This document shows positions 26,345 through 34,545 of a stretch of DNA of 59,778 nucleotides, one piece after another. The stretch lies in the NCBI GenBank assembly GCA_902491515.1, contig CABUIC010000016.1:1-59778 (forward strand). Reading direction: 5' to 3'. The translations under genes and the position numbers were made by a program. This DNA comes from an uncultured Porphyromonadaceae bacterium (GTDB lineage Bacteria > Bacteroidota > Bacteroidia > Bacteroidales > Muribaculaceae). Every line of letters begins with the position of its first letter. Position 1 is the first letter of the stretch. The notes under the pieces were generated by a model that saw nothing but the letters and a program-made list of their open reading frames with translations, did no database searches and was not told where the DNA came from.

Positions 26345-27628
26345 TCAGTCTTTGAGGGCGCCGATTGGGCAGACGACTACACCGTCCTCGCGGCGATAGG
26401 CATAGTCGCCCGTGGCGGTTATAACCATCAGGAATGATGGAGATTTCATTTTCGAAGTGTCTATTTTCTCGGCGAGGGCTTTCAGGCTCAACGCCCCGTG
26501 TTCTATGAGTTTTTCATCGCCGAGCTTTATTTCAATCAGACCGTAGCGCCCGTCGCGCAGGTGTACTACGGCATCGCATTCCAGCCCGTTCTTGTCGCGG
26601 TAATGATATACGGTGCCGCTCAGCGCCTCGGCGTAAATGCGGAGGTCGCGGATGCAGAGGGTCTCGAACACGAGCCCGAATGTGTTCAGGTCGTTGATGA
26701 GGTCGGCGGGACCGATGCCCAGTGCCGCTGTGGCGATGGACGGGTCAGTGAAATATCGGGTGTCGCGTGTGCGAATCGCCGTCTGCGAGCGGAGGTTCGG
26801 ATTCCATGCCTCTGTGTCCTCGATGACGAAAATGCTTGTAAGAGCCTTTATGTAAGCAGCCACGGTGTCCGGGTCGAAGGTATCGCTCTCGTTTTCGGCG
26901 ATGTCCGCGACTATTGCGGCGAGAGTGGCCTGTGTGCCCTGATGGCGCGCATAGGAACGCAGTACCCGTCGTACCCTTTTTGGGTCGCGGTCCACACCGT
27001 CCGCTGCCGAGATGTCGCGTTTCTCCACTGCCGAAACATAGTCGAAGGCCTGATCGAGGGCTATGTCCCGCTCCATGTCTATGGCCAGAGGCCAGCCTCC
27101 GCGACAGGTGAGGTACGCCACGCCCTCGAGGTCAAGATGCGAGAGGCCACCAACCTCCTCTCCGCCTTCGAAGAGCGACTTGATCGACACATCGCCCGTT
27201 GATTCGCCCGACTCCCACAGGGACATCGTGCGCATACGGAGCCATGAGAACCGTCCCGTGCCGCTGTGGAAAACTTCCGACATATCCGGTGGTACGCTCG
27301 ACCCCGTCAGCACGAAAAGTCCGAGCGACTTGCTGTGGTCCGCCTCGAAGCGAACGGCGTCCCAAAGCATGGGTGCAACCTGCCATTCGTCAATCAGTCT
27401 GGGCTTCTCGCCCCGAAGAAGCAAAGCGGGGTTGAGCCGTGCAAGCCGGATGTTCTGCTCGCGCTTGCCCGGTTCGGACATATAGAGAACGCTCTTGCAT
27501 ATCTGTTCGGCGGTGGTGGTCTTTCCGCACCATTTCGGACCTTCGACGAGAACCGCGCCCTTACCCCTTAGCTTCCTGTCGAGGAGTCGGTCGGCGATGC
27601 GGGGCCTATATTTTCCTTTTTCAGTCAT
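26345..27628 (-). CDS. DUF4143-type AAA ATPase
   Basis: A 427-residue P-loop ATPase of the AAA_14 plus DUF4143 family. Start MTEKGKYRPRIADRLLDRKL is chosen because the consensus promoter lies between it and the earlier in-frame ATG. Walker A is in VEGPKWCGKTTTAEQ and the Walker B-like strand is LIDEWQVAPMLWDAV. The sensor region follows at FVLTGSSVPP. The DUF4143 part (about 200-420) has a PD-(D/E)xK-like core including YHYRDKNGLECDAVVHL and YGLIEIKLG. Such proteins are abundant in Bacteroidales with unknown function; the fold hints at nucleic-acid action. It is probably transcribed alone, with tandem 23-base repeats just upstream. Confidence 0.9.
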   Translation of the reverse strand: MTEKGKYRPRIADRLLDRKLRGKGAVLVEGPKWCGKTTTAEQICKSVLYMSEPGKREQNIRLARLNPALLLRGEKPRLIDEWQVAPMLWDAVRFEADHSKSLGLFVLTGSSVPPDMSEVFHSGTGRFSWLRMRTMSLWESGESTGDVSIKSLFEGGEEVGGLSHLDLEGVAYLTCRGGWPLAIDMERDIALDQAFDYVSAVEKRDISAADGVDRDPKRVRRVLRSYARHQGTQATLAAIVADIAENESDTFDPDTVAAYIKALTSIFVIEDTEAWNPNLRSQTAIRTRDTRYFTDPSIATAALGIGPADLINDLNTFGLVFETLCIRDLRIYAEALSGTVYHYRDKNGLECDAVVHLRDGRYGLIEIKLGDEKLIEHGALSLKALAEKIDTSKMKSPSFLMVITATGDYAYRREDGVVVCPIGALKD

Positions 27629-27650
27629 AAGTAAAGATGAATTTCCTCCG

Positions 27651-27682
27651 CAAATATAAGAAAAATTTCCCGAATTCCCCAA
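27651..27682 (-). promoter_or_regulatory. promoter of the DUF4143 ATPase
   Basis: On the minus strand TTG (27680-27682), a 21-base spacer and TATATTTG (27651-27658). The tandem 23-base repeats begin 14 bases further upstream. Confidence 0.7.
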
Positions 27683-27695
27683 TTCGGCGCAAAAT

Positions 27696-27764
27696 CATTC
27701 GGCACTTTGGCTGATTTTCATTCGGTACTTTGGCGCAAAAACATTCGGCACTTTGGCCGAAAAA
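27696..27764. repeat. three tandem 23-base repeats
   Basis: Units at 27696-27718, 27719-27741 and 27742-27764 share CATTCGGCACTTTGGC (one T substitution in unit 2), then a variable AT-rich end. Exact 23-base spacing, about two helical turns, is compatible with a protein-binding array upstream of the DUF4143 ATPase promoter. Confidence 0.8.
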
Positions 27765-27770
27765 CACCAT

Positions 27771-27809
27771 CGGCGAGGCGGGACGTGCCATGGCACGTCC
27801 GCCTCGCCG
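27771..27809. repeat. long palindrome, REP-like variant (GTGCCATGGCAC core)
   Basis: Arms of 19 and 18 bases (27771-27789 and 27792-27809) are complementary except for one unpaired base, with core GACGTGCCATGGCACGTC. It resembles the GCGCCATGGCGC class of the dispersed family but lacks the GTAGGG/CCCTAC ends. It may also work as a terminator for trmD. Confidence 0.65.
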
Positions 27810-27840
27810 AATCATTTCAAGACCTCGCCGGAACAATCTT

Positions 27841-28515
27841 CTATTTCAACAAATCTGGGCGCAAACGGCGGGTGCGCTCGAGGGCCTGCTCGTGGCGCCA
27901 GGCGTCGATTTTGGCTTCGTGGCCGCTGAGGAGGATGTCGGGCACGCGCCAGCCATTGTATTCGGCGGGACGTGTGTAGATCGGCGGCTCGAGGAGGTTG
28001 TCCTGAAAGGAGTCCGTCAGGGCGCTCTGCTCGTCGCCTATGGCTCCGGGCAGAAGGCGGACTATGGCGTCCGTGATGATGGCCGCGGGCATCTCTCCGC
28101 CGGTGAGGACATAGTCGCCGATGGATATTTCCTTGGTGATGAGGTGCTCGCGGATGCGGTAGTCTATGCCCTTGTAGTGGCCGCAGAGAATGATGATATT
28201 GTCGAGCATCGACATTGTGTTGGCCATCTTCTGGTTGAAGACCTCGCCGTCGGGCGCCGTGAAAATCACCTCGTCGTAGTCGCGCTCGGCTTTCAGCGCC
28301 GAGATGCAGCGGTCCACGGGCTCAATCTGTATCACCATCCCCGCATCGCCGCCGAAGGGGTAGTCGTCGACCTTGCGGTAGCGGTTGGTGGTGTAGTCGC
28401 GGAGGTTGTGGACCTCTATTTCGCAGAGGCCCTTGTTCTTGGCTCTCTGCACTATGGAGCAGTTCAGCGGGCTCTCGAGCATCTCGGGCAGCACGGTGAT
28501 GATGTCTATTCTCAT
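27841..28515 (-). CDS. trmD: tRNA (guanine-N1)-methyltransferase TrmD
   Basis: A 224-residue SPOUT-family enzyme that makes m1G at position 37 of tRNAs with G36-G37, including tRNA-Pro. The family opening MRIDIITVLPEM, the knot segments NIIILCGHYKGIDYRI and SIGDYVLTGGEMPA, and the C-terminal PPIYTRPAEYNGWRVPDILLSGHH-like stretch are all present. The length is close to typical. It is divergent from the MATE gene, with back-to-back promoters in an 81-base gap. Confidence 0.97.
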   Translation of the reverse strand: MRIDIITVLPEMLESPLNCSIVQRAKNKGLCEIEVHNLRDYTTNRYRKVDDYPFGGDAGMVIQIEPVDRCISALKAERDYDEVIFTAPDGEVFNQKMANTMSMLDNIIILCGHYKGIDYRIREHLITKEISIGDYVLTGGEMPAAIITDAIVRLLPGAIGDEQSALTDSFQDNLLEPPIYTRPAEYNGWRVPDILLSGHEAKIDAWRHEQALERTRRLRPDLLK

Positions 28516-28537
28516 TGTCGTGTCGGTTTTGGATGTG

Positions 28538-28545
28538 CAAAGTTA
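28538..28545 (-). promoter_or_regulatory. -7 box of trmD
   Basis: The minus strand reads TAACTTTG 22 bases ahead of the trmD start. No clear -33 box. Confidence 0.55.
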
Positions 28546-28554
28546 GTTAAAATT

Positions 28555-28585
28555 TTTGTAGGTAGATTTATAAGAGCTAATTTTG
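28555..28585 (+). promoter_or_regulatory. consensus promoter of the MATE gene
   Basis: TTTG (28555-28558), a 19-base spacer and TAATTTTG (28578-28585) give a full match to the Bacteroidetes consensus. It ends 11 bases ahead of the ATG, so the leader is very short or the message nearly leaderless. Confidence 0.75.
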
Positions 28586-28596
28586 TTGTCCCGAAT

Positions 28597-29961
28597 ATGA
28601 AAAGCAAGAACTCGATCAATATGCTCTCGGGGCCGTTGCTCGGCCCCACTATGCGTTTCGCGCTTCCGCTCATAGCCACGGGAATCGTCCAGCAGTCCTT
28701 CAATTCCGCCGACACACTCATCGTCGGGCGCTACTGCGCCTCCAGCGCTCTGGCGGCGGTGGGCTCCAACGGTCCGGTGGTCAACCTCATCGTCACTCTC
28801 TTCATGGGGCTCGGCGTGGGCATCAACGTGGTTGTCGCCGCCTGCATTGGGCGGCGCGACGACAGCGGCGTGCGCCGCGCCGTAGCTACCACGGGCGTTC
28901 TCGCCATGGTCTGCGGACTCGCCATGGCCCTTCTCGGCTCGCTTTTCTCGCGTCCGCTCCTCGAGGCCCTCGGCACTCCGCCGGAGGTGCTTGACGGCGC
29001 TTCTACCTACCTCCGCATTATATTCATCGGGCTGCCTTTCATGCTCATCTTCAACTTCGGAGCTGCCGTGCTCCGAAGCATCGGCGACACGGCCCGGCCC
29101 TTCTTCATCCTTCTGGCCGGAGGCATCGTAAATGTCGTGCTCGACATCTTCTTCGTCGCGGGACTCGGCATGGACGTGGACGGTGTGGCCACCGCCACAA
29201 CCATCGGAATGGCCCTCAACGCCGTGCTTATCGTCGTGGTGCTCATGCGCGAGAAGGGGCCCATACGCCTCATCCCCGGCAAGATGCGCTTCCACAGCCT
29301 CGAGCTCGGCAAAATAGTGCGCATCGGCCTCCCCGCCGGCCTTCAGGGACTCGTCTTCTCCCTCTCCAACGTATTTATTCTCTCGTCCATCAACTCCTTC
29401 GGCTCGGCTGCCTCCGCAGGCTCGGCCGCCGCGCTCAGCTACGAGCTCTACAGCTACTACCTCATCGTGGCATTTGTTCAGGCCACCGTGGCATTCACCT
29501 CCCAGAACTACGCCGCCGGAAACATAGACCGCTGCCGCCGCGTCTACCGCCTGAACATGATTCTCGCCGTCGCCACATGCGGGATCCTCAATCTGATAGT
29601 CGTGTGGCAGAAAGGCTTTTTCATCGGCATCTTCACCGACGACACCGCCGTGCTCCCCTTCGCCTACTCGCGCCTGACAATGGTGCTCCTGTTCCAGTTC
29701 ATCGCCTCTTCCTACGAAATCAGCGGCGGAGCCATGAGGGCGCTCGGCTACTCGATGACGCCGACCGTCGTCACAATCCTCGGCACCTGCGTGTTCCGCC
29801 TCTTCTGGGTATGGTCTCTCCAGAACCGTGGCGGCACATTCGACACCCTCATGGCCGTCTACCCCATTACCTGGGTCCTCACAGGCGTCTCCGGAGTCAT
29901 CGCCTACATCTACGTCCGCAAAAAAGCCTACGCCAAAATCACCCAACACCCGGAGCTGTAA
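28597..29961 (+). CDS. MATE-family multidrug/cation antiporter
   Basis: A 454-residue integral membrane protein with about 12 predicted helices arranged as two homologous halves, typical of the MATE family. The opening GPLLGPTMRFALPLIATGIVQQ and the segment NSADTLIVGRY match the DinF/NorM-like pattern (family T-D-x-x-x-V-G-R). The loop ALGTPPEVLDGASTYLRI is also characteristic. These pumps export cationic drugs using Na+ or H+ gradients. I start at the ATG 11 bases after the promoter; the frame is open far upstream, but that part lies across trmD. Substrate unknown. Confidence 0.93.
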   Translation: MKSKNSINMLSGPLLGPTMRFALPLIATGIVQQSFNSADTLIVGRYCASSALAAVGSNGPVVNLIVTLFMGLGVGINVVVAACIGRRDDSGVRRAVATTGVLAMVCGLAMALLGSLFSRPLLEALGTPPEVLDGASTYLRIIFIGLPFMLIFNFGAAVLRSIGDTARPFFILLAGGIVNVVLDIFFVAGLGMDVDGVATATTIGMALNAVLIVVVLMREKGPIRLIPGKMRFHSLELGKIVRIGLPAGLQGLVFSLSNVFILSSINSFGSAASAGSAAALSYELYSYYLIVAFVQATVAFTSQNYAAGNIDRCRRVYRLNMILAVATCGILNLIVVWQKGFFIGIFTDDTAVLPFAYSRLTMVLLFQFIASSYEISGGAMRALGYSMTPTVVTILGTCVFRLFWVWSLQNRGGTFDTLMAVYPITWVLTGVSGVIAYIYVRKKAYAKITQHPEL

Positions 29962-30048
29962 TTAATTTCTGACGGCGAAATCAAGCACAAGATGGTTGAT
30001 GCCGGTGATTGAAAAAAACATGGTATCCCGACGGCATATCCCCGAACT

Positions 30049-30080
30049 GTAGGGACGCACGGCTCGTGCGTCCACGCTAC
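30049..30080. repeat. REP-like unit, degenerate right end
   Basis: Reads TGTAGGGACGCACG, GCT, then CGTGCGTCC, with the terminal CCTACA altered to ACGCTACA-like. Lies between the convergent ends of the MATE gene and the giant secreted protein. Confidence 0.75.
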
Positions 30081-30118
30081 ATGATATTTTTAATTAGCTG
30101 ATAGACATCTTTATAAAA

Positions 30119-30171
30119 CGCAAAAGCGCCACGGGCTCCGCGAAGGGAGGCCGGGGCGCCGGATTTTTGCT
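30119..30171 (-). terminator. probable terminator after the first giant secreted protein
   Basis: GC-rich arms GCGCC/GGCGC flanked by CAAAA/TTTTTG form a stem 13 bases beyond the stop. On the minus strand it continues into GCTTTTGCGTTTTAT, a T-rich tail. Confidence 0.55.
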
Positions 30172-30183
30172 ATGGGGGAGGGT

Positions 30184-33100
30184 TTATTCTACTCTTACTT
30201 TTTCATTGTTCAGGAGGTAGGTGCCGGGGGCGAGGCCGCGGGTGGCCTCGGAGCGCCTGACGGCACGGCGCAGGAGCATGCCCTGGAGGTTGTAGACGTT
30301 CACCGGAGCGTCATCGCCCTCGAGAACCGAGCCGATGCCCGTGAGCTCGACGGTGCAGGATGTCGAGCGGGCGCCTTCGCCCTGGGCAAAGACGGGAACG
30401 ACGGTGTAGACGGCCTTGTCGAGGGGCGCGTCGTCGGTGAAGGCCGTGGTGGCCGAATGACCGATTTTCACGCCGTCGCGGTAGATGTCATAGCCGGTGA
30501 GGGTCCAGGCCGGAACGGTCAGATCGTTGAACGAGGCGTCGTCGACGAACATCGCGAACGAGCCGTCGCTCACGCAGTTGATGGCGAAATACCTTGCGCC
30601 CTCGGGGAGGTGGTAGCGGTACTCGACCCACGACTCGGAGAGTTCCACATATCCCGAGGTGAGCTCCGTGAAGTTGGCGGGAGAATTGTCGGAGGTGCTG
30701 TAGAACACGCGCATGCGCTCGGGGGCTGTCTGATCCGTGGTGAAGGACTTGGCGTAGAAGCTTATCCACTGTTCGGAACCGTTGAGCTCGGGGGAGATCA
30801 GCCAGTCGTTGTTGACGTAGAGCTGGCAGGCCAGTGCGGCCATCATCTTGTTGCCGCTGTGGGGCGTACCCTGAGCCCATATGTCGATTCCGAGCACCTT
30901 GGCGTTTATGACCTGGAATGCCTTGCGGTCCGAGGCGTTGGGATACTGGCCGTAGGAGGTGTTGATGGCGTAAGTCACGTCATAGTCGCCGTCCCACATC
31001 GTCCATTCGCCCACGCCGTCGATTGCGAAGTCCTTGTAGCCCTCGAAGTCGTCGGTCACGGCGCCGCGCTCGGCGGGTTCGTTCCAGACGAGGCTTACGG
31101 AGCCGGTGCCGACGGTGGCCTCGAGGCCCGTGACGGTCTGGAGCACGGGGTCCACGACCTTCACGGTGGCTTCCGCGGAGTTGTCGGCGGCGTTGCCGTC
31201 GCCCTCGGCTGTGGCAGTTGCCTTGATGGCGAGAGTGCCCTTTTCGAGCGAGGGGATGGTCAGTTCGACGGCCTTCTCAGTGTCGGGCGCGAGGGAAGCG
31301 ACGGTAGTTCCGGCGTAGACAGTGGCGCCGGTGGAGAGGGTTACCTTCACGTCGGTGAGCACGTCGGTGCCGGTGTTCGTGAGGATAACGGTAGCCTTCA
31401 CGGGCACTCCGGCGGCCACGCGGGCCGGAAGCGTCAGGGCGCTGACGGCGACATTGAAGCGGGTGCGGGAGGCCACGGCGACATTGTCGATGTATACGTC
31501 TTCGACGGCCGCGCCTGTACCCTTGAAGCCGATTCGCACCCATTCGGCGCCGGCATAGGGCGCGAGGGACACGCTGTGGCGCACCCAGCCCGTCTCTTCG
31601 GCCTCGCGGCGGAGCACGGTGCCCGTTGCGGCGAAGCGGTCGGAAGCGGCGGCCACGAAGATTTCCATCGTCTCGTCGCCCGGGGTGGCCGTGTGGTACA
31701 TCCAGAAGCTCAGCGTCGGGTTCTCGAGCCCGGCGAGGCTGATTTTCGGCGAGTAGAACCATGCGGAGGAGCCGACGGGCTCGCCCACGCTGTGGAAGGT
31801 GGCGAGGCCCTGATCGCCGTTCTGGTCAGCGGCCTGGGGGTTGTAGCCCATGTTGTCGAGGGTCCAGGAGTAGTTCACTGCCGTGGAGCTCTGGGCAATC
31901 CAGGGATAGAGCTCCATGCCGGCGTTGGCGAAGGTCTCTGTTGCGGGAGCGGGGTAGGGCGTGCCGAAGAGGAGGGTCTCACTCTGGGCGTAGGCGCCTT
32001 TCAGCTTGCCGGTGTAAGGCGTGATGAGGTACCAGTAGGCGTCCTGGCCCTTGGCCGGATAGCTTACGGAATTGTCCGTGAAGGACGTTCCGGTGGCAGA
32101 TTCCGCCACGACAGAGCCGTCGCTGCGCACGATGCGGTAAGTGAGGGCGGATGCGTCGAACCAGCCGCCGTTTGCGCCGGTGACCGGAGCGGTCCACTCG
32201 AGGTGGGGATGACGGTCGAGCTCGCTTATGTGCACGTCGGTCGGGGCGCCCGGGGCGTCGATGCCGACGTATGCCTCGGCGGAGGCGGCGACGCCTTCAC
32301 CAACGGCATTGGAGGACGTGGCCGTATAGCCCGTGAGGCCGGAGGCGGTGATGCCCTCGTCCTCGAAGCTCAGTTTCTGTCCCGGCGTTATGTCCGTGAA
32401 CACTTTCACGGGTTCGGCCGTGCCGCGGCGGTAGAGGCGCGCCTCGGTCAGGGCGTCGAGGGGCTGCCCGTCGTTGCCCTTGTCGGGGGCAGTGAAGCTG
32501 ACTGTGGCCTTCAGGGCGCCGGCGGCGCCGGGGGTGACGGTCAGGTCGGCGATCTGCGCGGGCACGCGGTTGTCGATTTCCTCGACCTTGATGTCGTCGA
32601 CATACAGCATGTATCGCCAGGGCTGGCTCGTGGCATGTATGCCGACGAAGCGCACGCCTGTCTCCTCCGGACGCACGACCACGGATGCCGTTGCGAACTG
32701 CGTGTTGACGACCTCGTTGTGCTCGGCGAGGGCCGTGCCCATGGCCGAGGGAGCGGCTCCGGTGCCGCAGTGGACGGCGAAGCTTTCGGGATAGTTCTTG
32801 TTGTTGGCACGCCAGGAATAGCTTATCTTGTAGGCCTTTCCGGCCTCCAGACGGATAGCCGGCGAGATGAGCCAGTTGTCGGCGGCGGTCTTGTCGTCGG
32901 CGTACTTGTAGAATGCGTACTTGTCCTTCTCATTCAGGGCCCATGTCGACGCCGGGTTGACGTTCACGAGGGTCCAGAGCTCGAAGTCGTCCTTCGAGTT
33001 GAATGGCTCGGTGAAGGGCACGGCGAGGGCGCCGGTGGAAAGGCACTTGTTGGACTCCACGGCGGGGGCGGAGCCTGCGCCGTTGCGGACGCTCACGCTG

Positions 33101-34545
33101 TAGCTGATGGCGCGGCGGCTCGTGTCGGGCGTCTTGTCGGTGAAGGCGGTCTCAGAGATGTTGAGGGCCACGACGGCGCCGTCGTGTACGCGACGCACCG
33201 TGTACTGGAGCCCGGCGGGGTCGATGTTGCCGCCGTTCAGGCCCGCTGCGGGAGCCTTCCAGGTGAGCTTCGCCCAGCCCTCGGGGGTGATTTCGAGGAG
33301 TACGTCGCTCACGGGCGCGGGCTCGTCCTCGCCGGCGAATACCTCGGTCTCAGCCGAGGCGCCGCGGGTGTCGGCCGTAGCCATCGTCACCTTCACGGTC
33401 GAGCTTCCTGCCGGGAAGGCCACGCTCGCGGTCTCGGCTTCCGCGCCGGGCGCGATGCCGCCGATTGTTGCCACAACCGTGCCTCCGACGCTCACCTGTG
33501 CCAGAAGTTCGCCCGAAAGGGCCGTGCCTCCGGCGCTGACAGCCGGGGCTGTGAACTTCACCTTGCCGGTCTGGGCCGTGGGCGAGTCGAATTCCACGCG
33601 CAGATTGCGCGGGGCGGCGGGAGCGGAGGCCGGAACGGCCTGCTCGACGATTTCGAGGCCTGCGATGGAAGCGTTGCCGGGCATGTCCATGACCTTGACG
33701 GGCGTGACAAAGCTGCGGTTGCCCTCGGTGCGGACGTCCGTGGGGTCTATCGTGTAGAGGGCCGAGACGTGGCGGGGCGCCGTGCGCGTGCCGGCGTTGT
33801 GGGCCACCACGGCTATGAGCCGCCGGTTTGCCTCATCCCAGACCATCGAGCTGAAAATTCTGTTGGCCATGTCGACCTCGCAGTCGAGGCCCGTCACGCC
33901 GATTTTCGTCTCGTCGCCCGTGCGGGGGTCGAAGCGCTTGAGATAGTTGTAGGCTCCGTGGAGGGCGTAAATCGTGCCCTCCGGAGTGGCGGCGATGGCG
34001 ATGAAGTCGCGTTCGTCGCGCTGTTCGCTGGGGATGTCTTTGGCCTCTGCGTCGGTGAGCCCGAAGCTCGCGAAGCGCGAGAAGCCGCCGTAGTCCTCGT
34101 CGTAGAATCCGCCGTAGACCTTATCGGTGACGGCGTCGTAGGTCAGGTCGGAAGGCACGTTCTGCACGTCGATTTCCTCGCGGCTCGAGCGCGCGTAAGT
34201 CGAGGCGTTGTACTGGCTGTACCAATAGCCGGACATGTCGGCTTCCACGGCGTACATCACGCCGCCGCGGGTAATGGCCGCCACGGTCGGACCCATCAGC
34301 GCCGAGGTGTGTTCGGCCTTGACGGCGCCCCCGGGGCGCACCTCCACGGTGTAGATGCCGGGCTGCTCCGAGCCGGCGGTCCAGCTGTCGCTGTACACCA
34401 TCACGCCGCGCACGGTCGTCACGGCTTCCGGGAATTCCGGGGCCTTCTTGAGGCTCCGGAGGGCCCCCGGCCCCGCGGCCGCGAAACCCGTGAGGGCCGC
34501 GGCGGCGAGGACGGAGGCTATGGATGTCCCGATTGTTTTTTTCAT
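30184..34545 (-). CDS. giant secreted multi-domain protein (fibronectin-like, anchor-J-like), 1453 residues
   Basis: An exported protein with a signal peptide (about 1-24, ending FAAAG). The N-terminal about 300 residues are propeller-like (VMYAVEADMSGYW, TIYALHGAYNYLKRF, LYTIDPTDVRTEG). Repeating fibronectin-type modules follow, with the phrase VPAQIADLTVTPGAAGALKA. Between them are jelly-roll modules carrying DNWLISPAI, WFYSPKISL and NDWLISPEL (choice-of-anchor J hallmark). The C-terminus has VYNLQGMLLRR ... GTYLLNNEKVRV, a sorting-tail-like strand pair. It overlaps its upstream paralogue by 4 bases (ATGA) and shares its domain order. Likely surface-exposed or secreted binding protein. Ligand unknown. 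Confidence 0.85.
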   Translation of the reverse strand: MKKTIGTSIASVLAAAALTGFAAAGPGALRSLKKAPEFPEAVTTVRGVMVYSDSWTAGSEQPGIYTVEVRPGGAVKAEHTSALMGPTVAAITRGGVMYAVEADMSGYWYSQYNASTYARSSREEIDVQNVPSDLTYDAVTDKVYGGFYDEDYGGFSRFASFGLTDAEAKDIPSEQRDERDFIAIAATPEGTIYALHGAYNYLKRFDPRTGDETKIGVTGLDCEVDMANRIFSSMVWDEANRRLIAVVAHNAGTRTAPRHVSALYTIDPTDVRTEGNRSFVTPVKVMDMPGNASIAGLEIVEQAVPASAPAAPRNLRVEFDSPTAQTGKVKFTAPAVSAGGTALSGELLAQVSVGGTVVATIGGIAPGAEAETASVAFPAGSSTVKVTMATADTRGASAETEVFAGEDEPAPVSDVLLEITPEGWAKLTWKAPAAGLNGGNIDPAGLQYTVRRVHDGAVVALNISETAFTDKTPDTSRRAISYSVSVRNGAGSAPAVESNKCLSTGALAVPFTEPFNSKDDFELWTLVNVNPASTWALNEKDKYAFYKYADDKTAADNWLISPAIRLEAGKAYKISYSWRANNKNYPESFAVHCGTGAAPSAMGTALAEHNEVVNTQFATASVVVRPEETGVRFVGIHATSQPWRYMLYVDDIKVEEIDNRVPAQIADLTVTPGAAGALKATVSFTAPDKGNDGQPLDALTEARLYRRGTAEPVKVFTDITPGQKLSFEDEGITASGLTGYTATSSNAVGEGVAASAEAYVGIDAPGAPTDVHISELDRHPHLEWTAPVTGANGGWFDASALTYRIVRSDGSVVAESATGTSFTDNSVSYPAKGQDAYWYLITPYTGKLKGAYAQSETLLFGTPYPAPATETFANAGMELYPWIAQSSTAVNYSWTLDNMGYNPQAADQNGDQGLATFHSVGEPVGSSAWFYSPKISLAGLENPTLSFWMYHTATPGDETMEIFVAAASDRFAATGTVLRREAEETGWVRHSVSLAPYAGAEWVRIGFKGTGAAVEDVYIDNVAVASRTRFNVAVSALTLPARVAAGVPVKATVILTNTGTDVLTDVKVTLSTGATVYAGTTVASLAPDTEKAVELTIPSLEKGTLAIKATATAEGDGNAADNSAEATVKVVDPVLQTVTGLEATVGTGSVSLVWNEPAERGAVTDDFEGYKDFAIDGVGEWTMWDGDYDVTYAINTSYGQYPNASDRKAFQVINAKVLGIDIWAQGTPHSGNKMMAALACQLYVNNDWLISPELNGSEQWISFYAKSFTTDQTAPERMRVFYSTSDNSPANFTELTSGYVELSESWVEYRYHLPEGARYFAINCVSDGSFAMFVDDASFNDLTVPAWTLTGYDIYRDGVKIGHSATTAFTDDAPLDKAVYTVVPVFAQGEGARSTSCTVELTGIGSVLEGDDAPVNVYNLQGMLLRRAVRRSEATRGLAPGTYLLNNEKVRVE

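Noticed and set aside
27696..27764. Possible CRISPR array
   Set aside because: Repeats directly adjoin with no spacers, and there are no cas genes; it is a simple tandem repeat.
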